Origin: Oscillospiraceae bacterium
Lineage (GTDB): Bacteria > Bacillota > Clostridia > Oscillospirales > Ruminococcaceae
DNA length: 18,255 nt
Reading direction: 5' to 3'
Assembly (NCBI GenBank): GCA_017440425.1
Contig: JAFSHJ010000295.1
Location: 1-18,255 of the forward strand
Part shown: positions 7,479 to 15,250 of the stretch, piece after piece
How the letters are laid out: the number at the start of each line of letters is the position of its first letter
Numbering within the stretch: the first letter of the stretch is position 1
Made by a program: the position numbers and the translations under genes
Notes under the pieces: generated by a model
Told to the model about the DNA's origin: nothing
The model's input: the letters and a program-made list of their open reading frames with translations, nothing else
Databases searched by the model: none

Positions 7479-7514
7479 ATTTCAGCCCGTTGGCTATTGC
7501 CAATGGGCTGAAAT
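7479..7514. terminator. Strong bidirectional terminator
   Basis: A 16-bp stem (7479-7494 with 7499-7514, one G-T wobble) closes a TATT loop. On the plus strand it is followed by AATTTTTG, and on the minus strand by TTATTTTTTCTT. It lies between the convergent ends of the membrane-protein gene (stop 7421) and the large glycosidase gene (stop 7527), and can serve both. Confidence 0.92.
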
Positions 7515-7526
7515 AATTTTTGAATT

Positions 7527-10500
7527 TTATTCTATAACGGTGATAACAGGTGCGGCGTTTATTCCAACGGGTCTTGGCGAAACCTCATCGTGATATTCGG
7601 AAACACCCTGGGACACCAGAATAATTTCCTCCAGAACCATACTGGGTTCAGCGGTGGTGGTGCAGAGTATCTCAATTTTGTTGTTGCCTTTTCTGCAAAG
7701 CTTGGTAATGTCTGCCTCGTAGGGGCTCCAGCAACAAACTCCTGCAGAAACATCGTTGACAAGCACCTCTGCAGCTTCTTTCAGATTCAGTTTGATGCTG
7801 ATTTTTTTTGCGTTGTCTGTGTCAACAGCAAAGCTGTTGCGGTAGATGGTTTCTCCGCTGAAATAGCGCCAGCCTTGTGTGGTGTAATATCTGCTGATGT
7901 CAATGTTGCTATGGGTTTTTACGATGCTGTCGTTTTCAGAAATACAAAAGTCTCCTCGGATAACGCAGGCGGGCATTTTGTGAGGAGCTCTGTAGCCGGG
8001 CATACGGTGGAGCATCACCAGCACATTGGTGCCGTGATTAACATATCCGGTAATATCGGTGACTTTGTCTCTCGGACCTCTCTCATAAACCTTTTTGTAA
8101 CCTGAAAGAAGCCTGCCGTTGAGCCATATCTCAGCATCGTCCACAATTTCTGTAAACAGCTCCAGCTTTTGCGGCATATCTTCAATTTCAAACCGTGCAT
8201 ATGCAGCATAGCCATCACCAAACGTCACATCTTCGCCTGCAGGGAATTCCTGAATGCCGTAGGGCATATCGGCTATCTTTGCCATTTCGTAAATTTTCTC
8301 ATCAAGCTTTCCGCAAGGCTCCGATTTGGTGAGATATCTTATCTTAAGTGGCAGAGAATTGTCGCCATTTGGCTCAAATGTCCAGCCGGAATCAATAATA
8401 TATTCTTTGGCAGTGCCAGAAATTTTCTCTGTTTTAACGCATTTTTCAAGACCGCAAAGCTCAACACCCTCTGCCGTGAGAAGGAGTGCCTGCATATCGT
8501 GGGGAGCAACCTCGAGTGTGACAATTCCGTTTTCGGCAGCACAGTCATAAAATTCAACGCCGCTCAAAAGGGTCAGCTTGTTGGTGCTGTCAACGCTGAG
8601 TTTAACCTGATGGGTCTCGGTGGTGTCGTTATATACCAGACAGCAATAGAGTCCATCTGAGGCACGTCTTGCAACTATGACGCCATCAACAGGGTCGGGA
8701 TATTCTATTATTTCTGCGGGACTGCCTGCCTTGGCAAACTTGCAGAGATCATCCCAATATTCGAGGCGGACAGCATCAACATCCAGACCAATGTTGATGA
8801 GCTTCACATTGCCCTTTTCCAAAGCTTGGTAGGCACCTCTGCCACCCGTGAAAACAGCAAGATCATCTCTGGTAAGACCACACAGCACCGCAAAATCATA
8901 GCGTTTGCCGGTATCGGCGGCAAGGGTGGGAATTTGCTCAACAAAGACAAGTCTGCCGCCCTGTTTTGCAAATTCTTCAATAATATCCATAGTTGCCTGG
9001 TTGGAGCATCTTGCAGAGGGAACGATGAGTGTGCCGTATTCATAGCCTTTGAGACAGATTTTGCCGTTTTTAACAGTTGCCTCTTTGGCAAGGGATTCAA
9101 AGAAAATGTCACAGTCGATGCTTCCGCTTAACAATGCCTGCGAACAGAACGCCCATATTTTATGCAGCCTGGAGCCGTTTCGCCAGTCTGTGTTTACATG
9201 AGTCCATGCGTCTATCTGGGGGATGAGTACCAGCGTACTGCCCAAAGGTGTTGTCTGTGAAAGCAGAGAGGAACGAACAGCCACATAATCCGTAAGGGTG
9301 GGGTAGTACTTAAAGAGCGGGTTTTGGAAACCGTGGCTGGGCGGATATCCCAAAGGAAAATCTCTGCCACCCTGATTGGTGGAGAAAAACGCAGTCATAT
9401 ATATAATATATGTAATACCCGACATCATCAACTTGTTTATAATGCGTTTGGAGTCTTCAAGGGTCATATCCCATCCACTGCCGGAGAACGTTTCGCACAT
9501 TGTTTTGGATTTTCCCGCAAATTTGGCAACGGAAGCAATCTGTTTGCCGTCAGTCATAGCAAAGCCTGGGGAATCAACGTATTTTTTGGATAGGATGCTG
9601 TCAATGCCGGGAACATCAAATTTGGAGAGTGCCTCGTAGAAATCTCCCATCTGAATGGATTGATAATAGAGAATGGTCTCGCCGCTCATATGACCGGTGA
9701 GAAGAAGACCATTTTCATGGCACCAATCGGAATATTGTTTGAGATATGCGCTAGTGAAGAGTCGTGTGCAGGTGGCAAAAAAGTCGTGACGGACTTTCAG
9801 GTCTTCGTCACATTCACGGACAGCAGTCAGGGCGATGTAGTTGTCCCTCAACTTGTAGCCGTGTTCCTTTTCAAACTCATCCTCCAAAAGAAGAGAATAG
9901 GGATGGGTTTGACCGTCAAAGAAAAAGGGGGCAAATGGGGTTTCGTCGGTGAATACACGTCGGGTGGTTTTGCCAAAACGGTCACCGATTTTCTTTTTAA
10001 AGGTGCCGTGGTTTATATCAAGAAAACGTCGGACAGCTTTTGGATTCATTGTGTCGGTAAAGCCGGGTTGGAATCCGGTGAACGGAGACCACTTGCCGCC
10101 GGCACCAAAACCGTCCGTGTCCATATAGGTGAACACCCACATTTTGGCGGTGCAGGTGGCATTATTGTTCCAAAAAACAATACCGCCGTCCCGTCCGTCA
10201 AATTTTTCAATCTGCACCTCGTTGGTTATGTCTTTGCGAAGTGCCAGTTTATCGGTATATTGAATCTGGACAGCCAAAACGGTACCCTTAAACCAAACTT
10301 CCGCAGGTTCACCTGCCTGCACGTCTGCAGGATACCATTTCATTATCTTCATTCTGTATTCCGGATGCCCTTCAACAACTTTGCCGGCACAAAATCCGGA
10401 TGCCCAGGCGTAGTCGTCATAGAGAGAATACTTCATATCGAGACTCTCTGCGGTTTTGCAGGCAAGCTCGATCCAATCCATATATGTATCCGAAAGATAG

Positions 10501-10676
10501 TCGTCCACATCCAGCATCCAACTAGGGTGAATATAGAACTCATCTATGCCTCCATTTTTGAACTCGTGTATCTGATGCACGATATCGTCCGGATTTACCC
10601 GGTCGCCCCAGCCCCACATAACTGCGGGGCGTTCGCCGTCACCGTCTTTTCTTAAAAAATATTTGATGTTTGACAC
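7527..10676 (-). CDS. Large cytoplasmic glycoside hydrolase, GH106 alpha-L-rhamnosidase-like
   Basis: The 1049-residue protein has no signal peptide, so it should act on imported oligosaccharides. Its N-terminal third looks like the TIM barrel of GH106-type enzymes: 'MWGWGDRVNPDDI' (20-32), 'GGIDEFYIHP' (42-51), YLSDTYMDW (60-68), 'YSLYDDYAWASGFCAG' (83-98). Acidic candidates are Glu245 in 'FTDETPF', Glu333 in 'HMSGET' and Glu395 in 'MCETFSG'. The C-terminal part has beta-sandwich, carbohydrate-binding-like segments, such as 'AEIWLNGRLLSGY' and 'AEVLVNDVSAG', each followed by a 'DIT...G.N' strand as in GH2/GH106 accessory domains. GTG at 10674-10676 is chosen from AAGGAG 8-9 nt upstream. It is divergent from the ROK operon. 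Another related family of large intracellular glycosidases is possible, and rhamnose specificity is not proven. Confidence 0.65.
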   Translation of the reverse strand: MSNIKYFLRKDGDGERPAVMWGWGDRVNPDDIVHQIHEFKNGGIDEFYIHPSWMLDVDDYLSDTYMDWIELACKTAESLDMKYSLYDDYAWASGFCAGKVVEGHPEYRMKIMKWYPADVQAGEPAEVWFKGTVLAVQIQYTDKLALRKDITNEVQIEKFDGRDGGIVFWNNNATCTAKMWVFTYMDTDGFGAGGKWSPFTGFQPGFTDTMNPKAVRRFLDINHGTFKKKIGDRFGKTTRRVFTDETPFAPFFFDGQTHPYSLLLEDEFEKEHGYKLRDNYIALTAVRECDEDLKVRHDFFATCTRLFTSAYLKQYSDWCHENGLLLTGHMSGETILYYQSIQMGDFYEALSKFDVPGIDSILSKKYVDSPGFAMTDGKQIASVAKFAGKSKTMCETFSGSGWDMTLEDSKRIINKLMMSGITYIIYMTAFFSTNQGGRDFPLGYPPSHGFQNPLFKYYPTLTDYVAVRSSLLSQTTPLGSTLVLIPQIDAWTHVNTDWRNGSRLHKIWAFCSQALLSGSIDCDIFFESLAKEATVKNGKICLKGYEYGTLIVPSARCSNQATMDIIEEFAKQGGRLVFVEQIPTLAADTGKRYDFAVLCGLTRDDLAVFTGGRGAYQALEKGNVKLINIGLDVDAVRLEYWDDLCKFAKAGSPAEIIEYPDPVDGVIVARRASDGLYCCLVYNDTTETHQVKLSVDSTNKLTLLSGVEFYDCAAENGIVTLEVAPHDMQALLLTAEGVELCGLEKCVKTEKISGTAKEYIIDSGWTFEPNGDNSLPLKIRYLTKSEPCGKLDEKIYEMAKIADMPYGIQEFPAGEDVTFGDGYAAYARFEIEDMPQKLELFTEIVDDAEIWLNGRLLSGYKKVYERGPRDKVTDITGYVNHGTNVLVMLHRMPGYRAPHKMPACVIRGDFCISENDSIVKTHSNIDISRYYTTQGWRYFSGETIYRNSFAVDTDNAKKISIKLNLKEAAEVLVNDVSAGVCCWSPYEADITKLCRKGNNKIEILCTTTAEPSMVLEEIILVSQGVSEYHDEVSPRPVGINAAPVITVIE

Positions 10677-10737
10677 TTCAACTTCTCCTTTTTAAGGATT
10701 ATATATTTTAGCAAGTGCACAATGCAACTTTGTCTAT

Positions 10738-10766
10738 ATAATACACCATTTTGGGAAGGTTGGCAA
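10738..10766 (-). promoter_or_regulatory. Promoter for the GH106-like gene
   Basis: Reading the minus strand, TTGCCA (plus positions 10761-10766) and TATTAT (10738-10743) are spaced by exactly 17 nt. The start site should fall near 10731, giving a leader of about 55 nt before the GTG. A TGCA-N3-TGCA pair lies just downstream in the leader, but it is too short to call an operator. Confidence 0.65.
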
Positions 10767-10874
10767 TTGTGACATGTTTAGAAAAAAGAACTTAAATTTT
10801 AAGGAAAATATGTTTTTTGCAAAGCTGTGTTAAAAGAAATACAAAACATTTTTAGGGTAAATATTTATTTGCTG

Positions 10875-10904
10875 TTGACAAGATATGTGTCCGGATGTTA
10901 TATT
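10875..10904 (+). promoter_or_regulatory. SigA-type promoter for the ROK sugar operon
   Basis: A perfect -35 TTGACA (10875-10880) is followed by overlapping -10 candidates TTATAT (10898-10903, 17-nt spacer) and TATATT (10899-10904, 18-nt spacer). The start site is expected near 10910-10912. An in-frame ATG at 10895 lies inside the promoter, so it cannot be the start codon of this transcript. Confidence 0.8.
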
Positions 10905-10906
10905 TA

Positions 10907-10921
10907 TATCAACGGTTGATA
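10907..10921. promoter_or_regulatory. Perfect 7-1-7 palindrome, candidate ROK operator
   Basis: TATCAAC G GTTGATA is an exact inverted repeat centred on 10914. It overlaps the predicted transcription start of the operon and lies just after the -10 box, the classic position for a repressor. The ROK protein encoded immediately downstream is the obvious candidate ligand, implying autoregulation. No second copy was noticed at the divergent glycosidase promoter. Confidence 0.6.
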
Positions 10922-10936
10922 AAAGAGGTGAGCGGC

Positions 10937-11965
10937 TTGCCCAGTGAAAAACAGTATCTTGAAAGAAAAGAGAATATTGCAACAATTCTGGAGCATCTGA
11001 GAAGCAACGGAGCCAAAAGCCGCAGAGAGCTTTCCGCCGAGCTTGGACTCAGCTGGGGCTGTGTCTCGGAGCTTGTTTCCATATTGCTGCTGCAGAACAT
11101 TTTGCTTGAAGAAGAAGCAAGAGAGGCAAAAACCAAGGGCAGGATACCCACGGTGCTGAGTCTCAACCCCAATATTTTCTTTTTGGGTGTGGATGTAAAC
11201 ATCATCGGTCTCAAGGGTTGTGTCTGCAGGCTGACGGGAGAGAAAACGGAGGAGTTTTCGGATAAACTCAACTGCAATTCAAAGGAAGAGTTTATGGCAT
11301 CCATCTGCAGCTTTGTGAACGGAATAATCGATAAATATAAAATATCGGGCATCGGCTTTGCAATGCAGGGTATCTTCGATGCGGAGAATAATCTGTGGAA
11401 GCTGCCCACTAAAAGCAATATCTCAATAAATTTTGAAAGCGAGCTGGAAGGAAAATTCAACCTGCCAATTATGGTGGAGCACGACCCAAATTGCATTCTC
11501 TATGGCTGCATTGAGAAAAACGAGGGCAGCAAAATGATCGTCCGTGTGGACAGAGGCATCGGTGCGGCGATATATAAAAACAACGTGTTCTGGAAGAACG
11601 AGCTGCTGGAGATAGGCTATATGGTGGTGAACGAAAAAGGGGAGAGGCTTTACGAGGTCGCATCCCTGCAGGGTGTCACCGAAGAGATGAAGAAAAGCGA
11701 AAACCGCGGGCTGCTGGAGGAATATTTCAGCAGGGCGGGAAAATATCTGGGCATAGGGCTTGGCAACATCTGCAACCTTATCAGCATCAATGAGATATAT
11801 CTCTGCGGAGATATGGTGGAATATTACGAGCTGTTTTCGCAGAAGATGGAAGAAAGCTTTAAGGCGACGGCGCTTTCGGCAGACAAAACAAAAATAACCG
11901 CAGTAAGGGTTACGGATGCCGCCTTTGGCGCCGCAAAAATGGCGATAGAAAAATTTCAATACTGA
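10937..11965 (+). CDS. ROK-family transcriptional regulator, lacking the usual zinc motif
   Basis: The 342-residue protein has an N-terminal winged helix-turn-helix at about 13-58 ('RRELSAELGLSWGCVSELVSILL') followed by a ROK (sugar-kinase-like) domain. That domain is seen as 'FFLGVDVNIIGLKG' (81-94), 'ISGIGFAMQGIFD' (136-148), 'VEHDPNCILYG' (180-190), 'VRVDRGIGAAIYKNN' (202-216) and 'GIGLGNICNLISINEIYLCG' (272-291). The usual AGEIGH and CxCGxxGC zinc-binding segment is absent: the region reads 'ELLEIGYMVVNEKGERLYEVAS'. The protein is therefore shorter than typical NagC/XylR-type members. The TTG start at 10937 sits 8 nt after AAGAGG; GTG 10928 overlaps that site, and ATG 10895 is in the promoter. 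It heads the sugar operon and probably represses it, perhaps also the divergent glycosidase. Confidence 0.85.
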   Translation: MPSEKQYLERKENIATILEHLRSNGAKSRRELSAELGLSWGCVSELVSILLLQNILLEEEAREAKTKGRIPTVLSLNPNIFFLGVDVNIIGLKGCVCRLTGEKTEEFSDKLNCNSKEEFMASICSFVNGIIDKYKISGIGFAMQGIFDAENNLWKLPTKSNISINFESELEGKFNLPIMVEHDPNCILYGCIEKNEGSKMIVRVDRGIGAAIYKNNVFWKNELLEIGYMVVNEKGERLYEVASLQGVTEEMKKSENRGLLEEYFSRAGKYLGIGLGNICNLISINEIYLCGDMVEYYELFSQKMEESFKATALSADKTKITAVRVTDAAFGAAKMAIEKFQY

Positions 11966-11987
11966 TTTTATAAAAGAGGTGTCTGAT

Positions 11988-12815
11988 ATGAAAGTTTCGG
12001 GAGAATCCATTGTAAACTGCAGTCTGCACGAGAGCCAGATAGGCGTATGGTATCTCGGTCAGGAGGGCTTTTTGTTCAAAAACGGCGATAAGCACCTTGT
12101 GGTCGATCCCTATCTCAGCGACTATGTGGACAAAAACTGCTGCCAGTTTGTAAAATGGGAGCGTCTGTATGAGCCTCCCGTGTCGGCAGAAGAGATATCC
12201 TTTGTGGATGTTGTGCTCTGCACCCACACCCACTACGACCACGCAGACCCCGAGACCCTGCCGATTATTGCAAAAAACAACCCCAACACAAAATTTGTTG
12301 TGCCGGCACCGGAGGCAGAGGTGCTTGTGGGTTACGGCATCAGCAGAGAAAACATAATCCCTGCCTGCGACGGCGAGATGATATCGGTGGAGGGCTTTGA
12401 CATTGTCCCCGTGCCTTCCGCACACGAAGAGCTCCACGTTGACGAAAACGGAAACTATCACGAGCTTGGCTACATCATCATTGCAAACGGAAAGAAGTTT
12501 TTCCACGCCGGAGATATGTGCATCTATGACGGTCTCATCGAGCTGCTGCGAGGCTATGATATAGATATTGCATTCCTGCCAATTAACGGCAGAGACTATT
12601 TCCGCAACAAAAACGATATAATCGGCAACTTCAACTGCGAAGAGGCGGTTTTGCTGGCAAAAGAGATCGGCGCAAAGATGCTGGTGCCCATGCATCACGA
12701 TCTCTATGCGGTCAACCGTGTCAACATCTGCAATTTTGTCAATGCAATCAATGAGCTGGATGCCTACAGAAAATATCACGTTTTCGCACCCGGCGAAATG
12801 TATGTAAGTATGTGA
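11988..12815 (+). CDS. UlaG-like metallo-beta-lactamase-fold hydrolase, probable lactonase
   Basis: The 275-residue cytoplasmic protein has the metallo-beta-lactamase fold closest to UlaG, the L-ascorbate-6-phosphate lactonase. Evidence includes 'WYLGQEGFLFKNGD' (21-34), 'VVDPYLSDYV' (38-47), the metal motif HTHYDH (80-85), 'PSAHE' with His146, 'HAGDM' with Asp176, 'LPINGRDYFR' (197-206) and 'PMHHDLY' (234-240), which parallels the PFHHD segment of UlaG. ATG 11988 is chosen from AAGAGG 8 nt upstream; a GTG at 11979 overlaps that site. The gene is 22 nt after the ROK gene and 15 nt before the dehydrogenase. In this setting it most likely opens a sugar lactone, such as one made by the neighbouring dehydrogenase. 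It need not use ascorbate: no other ula genes are present. Confidence 0.8.
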   Translation: MKVSGESIVNCSLHESQIGVWYLGQEGFLFKNGDKHLVVDPYLSDYVDKNCCQFVKWERLYEPPVSAEEISFVDVVLCTHTHYDHADPETLPIIAKNNPNTKFVVPAPEAEVLVGYGISRENIIPACDGEMISVEGFDIVPVPSAHEELHVDENGNYHELGYIIIANGKKFFHAGDMCIYDGLIELLRGYDIDIAFLPINGRDYFRNKNDIIGNFNCEEAVLLAKEIGAKMLVPMHHDLYAVNRVNICNFVNAINELDAYRKYHVFAPGEMYVSM

Positions 12816-12830
12816 TCGGAGGAATAAACC

Positions 12831-13850
12831 ATGAAATGCGTAGTAATTGAGCAGCCCGGAAAGATGGGTCTGCAGGAAAAAGAGCTGCCGAAGCTCAGCA
12901 AGGATTTTGCAAGGATCAAGGTGAAGGCTGCAGCCATCTGCGCCACGGATCTCGAGGTGATCGATGGCAACATTCCCGCAAAATATCCCCTCACCCCCGG
13001 TCACGAGTGGTCCGGAATTGTCAGCGAGGTGGAAAATCCCGCCCACAGCGCATGGATCGGCAAACGCGTAACAGGCTCCAACGACGTTGTCTGCGGCGTT
13101 TGCGAGGCCTGCAGAAGCGGAAACTGGCGCTATTGCAAGGATTTTGAAGAGATCGGCTTCAAGCGCCCCGGTGCTTATGCAGAATATATCGACGTTCCCG
13201 TCTGCGGACTTGTGGAGCTCCCCGACGACCTTCCCTTTGAATATGCCGCTCTTGCAGAGCCCATGGGTGTTGCCCTCGGCGTGTGGGACAAGGCTGAACC
13301 TCAGTTTGGCAAAACCTGCCTCATCTACGGCGCAGGCTCCATCGGTCTTTGCTGCCTCTGCATTGCAAAGGCTCTCGGAATGAGAAAGATAGTGGTTGTT
13401 GCCACAAGCAAGGATCGCCTTGACTTTGCAACAATGCTTGGTGCAGATTATGTCATTGCCACCAAAGAGCAGGATATCTTTGAAGAGATGGGTAAGATCC
13501 ATTCCGAAGGCACCGATTATATCATTGAGGCCACCGGCATCGAGGAGTGCATCTCCAACAGCTTCAAGCTGTGCAAAAAGGGCGGCAGCGTGCTGCTGGC
13601 AGGCTACGGCAGAGGCAAACACATGTCCATCAGAATAGACGATATCCACGTCAACAACCTGAAGGTCATTGGCGCAGGCAACAACTGGAACCAGCACAAA
13701 AAGGCTATCGAGTTCATGAGTGAGAAGAAACCCGCAATGGAGCTGTTTGTCAGCGAGAAGATCAAACTGGAAGAATACGAAAAGGGAATCACCGCCGCAC
13801 GCAAGAGACCCATCGGTTTTGTGAAGGCGCTGTTTACGTTTGATGACTGA
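12831..13850 (+). CDS. Zinc-dependent medium-chain alcohol dehydrogenase
   Basis: The 339-residue protein is a medium-chain dehydrogenase of the sorbitol/threonine dehydrogenase type. The catalytic zinc set is visible as Cys37 ('ICATD'), His58-Glu59 ('PGHEW') and Glu143 ('LAEP'), and the structural zinc set as Cys88, Cys91, Cys94 and Cys102. The Rossmann motif GAGSIG lies at 167-172. After the second strand ('IVVVATSKDR', 187-196) the Asp usual in NAD enzymes is replaced by Ala/Thr, so NADP use is possible. The ATG follows GGAGGAATAAACC. It sits 15 nt after the lactonase-like gene and one base before the kinase start. It probably oxidises a free sugar, polyol or aldonate in this operon; the substrate is not readable. 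Confidence 0.88.
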   Translation: MKCVVIEQPGKMGLQEKELPKLSKDFARIKVKAAAICATDLEVIDGNIPAKYPLTPGHEWSGIVSEVENPAHSAWIGKRVTGSNDVVCGVCEACRSGNWRYCKDFEEIGFKRPGAYAEYIDVPVCGLVELPDDLPFEYAALAEPMGVALGVWDKAEPQFGKTCLIYGAGSIGLCCLCIAKALGMRKIVVVATSKDRLDFATMLGADYVIATKEQDIFEEMGKIHSEGTDYIIEATGIEECISNSFKLCKKGGSVLLAGYGRGKHMSIRIDDIHVNNLKVIGAGNNWNQHKKAIEFMSEKKPAMELFVSEKIKLEEYEKGITAARKRPIGFVKALFTFDD

Positions 13851-13851
13851 T

Positions 13852-15234
13852 ATGAAAAAATATTATTTGGGAATTGATTTAGGCACATCCTCCGTCAAGC
13901 TGCTGCTGGTCACCGCAGAGGGTGAGAGCATCCGTACAAAATGCAGATACGATGCCGTGGGTCCGGAGGGCTGGTGCAATGCTTTGAAAAAAGCATTTGC
14001 CGAGATTGGTGAAAAAGCAGACCTCTCCGATGTTGCCGCCATTGCAATATCGTCGCAGGTGGGTACATATATCACCGACAGCGGCGAGGTCATTGGCTGG
14101 AACAGCAACGCAGGCGCAGAGGAATTGGCGGAGATAAAAGCCAAAATATCCGACAGCGAGTTTGCGGAAGAGATAGATATGGTCCATCCCAACCTGATAT
14201 CCTATCCGCTGCCGCGTCTGCTCTATATAAAACGGCATTTTCCCGAATGCAAAAAGGTGATAATGCCAAAAGAGTTTTTACTGAAAGAGCTGACGGGCAT
14301 CACTGTCACCGATATCTTCAGCCAGCGGGGCATCTGCCATCCGGAGAAAAAGCAGTATACCCAAAAGCTGATGAAAAAGCTGGAGCTGGATTTTGAACTT
14401 GCCCCGATTCAGCTTCCCACCGACCTTGCGGGAGGTGTGACAGCGGCTGCGGCAGAGAGCTACGGTCTTGAGGAAGGCACTCCCGTATATATTGGCTGCA
14501 ACGACTTTTTTGCAGGACTTCTTGGACTTGGTGCCTACGATTGCGGCACGGTGTTTGAGCTTTCCGGCACCAGTGAGCACCTTGGAGTTATAACCGAGGA
14601 GCGGATGGACGGAAAATTTGTCAGCGGCAGATATTTCAACGGCAATGCCACCTACGGCGGAACCAAAGCCAGCGGTATGGCCTGCGATTTTGCCATAAAA
14701 ACCTTTGGACTTGATGGAATCAGCCCCGATATCGTGTATAACGATCCGCCCATCTTTCTGCCCTATCTCAAAGGCGAGCGCGCCCCCGTCTTTGACGAAA
14801 ACGCAAAGGGTGTGTTCTTCGGCATAACCGAGAAAACCACCAAGCAGGAGATGGCATATGCGGTGCTGGAGGGAGTTGTGTTCAGTCTCTATCACATCGG
14901 CAAGGCACTCTCTATCGAGAGTGTGAAGGAGATAAAGGTCGGCGGAGGTTCTGCGGGCGACGCTGTTATGACAAGGCTGAGAGCGGAGCTTTTCGGCTGC
15001 AGAATAGTGCGTGCCGCAGAGAATGAATCCTCCGCATTGGGCGCCGCCATGATAGCAATGGTGGGCAGCGGAAGATTTGGCTCTTTTGAAGAGGCCATCG
15101 GCAGCGTTGTGAAGTATTCTCACACGGAAGAGCCGGATGGCAAACTGCGAAAACAGCTTCTAAAGCGTTTTGCTGTCTATGAGCAGCTGTATCCAAGCCT
15201 GACCAAACAATTTGAAGAATTTTCCAATCTGTAA
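13852..15234 (+). CDS. FGGY-family carbohydrate kinase
   Basis: The 460-residue protein has both halves of the FGGY kinase fold: the phosphate-1 motif 'LGIDLGTSSVK' (6-16), 'GCNDFFAGLLGLGAYDCG' (215-232) with Asp218 in the catalytic-base position, 'ELSGTSEHLG' (236-245), 'PYLKGERAPVFDENAKGVFFGI' (304-325) and the adenosine motif 'GGGSAGDAVMTRLRAE' (364-379). The length is slightly below the usual 480-520. The ATG lies one base after the upstream stop (TGATATG) and has no clear ribosome binding site, so translation is probably coupled to the dehydrogenase gene. FGGY members act on xylulose, gluconate, ribulose, fuculose, rhamnulose and others; sequence alone does not choose between them. It presumably phosphorylates the ketose or sugar acid made by the operon's dehydrogenases. 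Confidence 0.9.
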   Translation: MKKYYLGIDLGTSSVKLLLVTAEGESIRTKCRYDAVGPEGWCNALKKAFAEIGEKADLSDVAAIAISSQVGTYITDSGEVIGWNSNAGAEELAEIKAKISDSEFAEEIDMVHPNLISYPLPRLLYIKRHFPECKKVIMPKEFLLKELTGITVTDIFSQRGICHPEKKQYTQKLMKKLELDFELAPIQLPTDLAGGVTAAAAESYGLEEGTPVYIGCNDFFAGLLGLGAYDCGTVFELSGTSEHLGVITEERMDGKFVSGRYFNGNATYGGTKASGMACDFAIKTFGLDGISPDIVYNDPPIFLPYLKGERAPVFDENAKGVFFGITEKTTKQEMAYAVLEGVVFSLYHIGKALSIESVKEIKVGGGSAGDAVMTRLRAELFGCRIVRAAENESSALGAAMIAMVGSGRFGSFEEAIGSVVKYSHTEEPDGKLRKQLLKRFAVYEQLYPSLTKQFEEFSNL

Positions 15235-15235
15235 T

Positions 15236-15242
15236 AAAGGAG
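15236..15242 (+). promoter_or_regulatory. Ribosome binding site that decides the next start codon
   Basis: AAAGGAG begins right after the kinase stop. An in-frame ATG at 15245 is only 2 nt away, too close for use, while GTG at 15251 is 8 nt away. The GTG start also gives an N-terminus (MSCVIFGAGK) that matches the paralog's MSKIAVIGAGK. Confidence 0.75.
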
Positions 15243-15250
15243 TAATGTTT

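Noticed and set aside
9660..10655. A 331-codon plus-strand frame opposite the GH106-like gene
   Set aside because: No recognisable domain and wholly inside the antisense of a well-supported 1049-residue protein.
10895..10936. ATG 10895 or GTG 10928 as the ROK gene start
   Set aside because: ATG 10895 lies between the -35 and -10 boxes, and GTG 10928 overlaps the ribosome binding site that fits TTG 10937.
10677..10936. Further regulatory elements in the 260-bp divergent region
   Set aside because: Apart from the two promoters, ribosome binding sites and the palindrome, it is AT-rich; the TGCA-N3-TGCA pair near 10716 is too short to call.
11988..12815. Naming the lactonase-like gene ulaG and inferring ascorbate use
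   Set aside because: No UlaABC transporter, UlaD, UlaE or UlaF genes are present; only the fold and motifs support the relationship.
11910..13697. A 595-codon open frame on the minus strand, opposite the lactonase-like and alcohol dehydrogenase genes
   Set aside because: It is antisense to two genes with clear motifs on the plus strand, has low-complexity Val/Ala/Cys-rich content without recognisable domains, and arises from the codon bias of the real genes.
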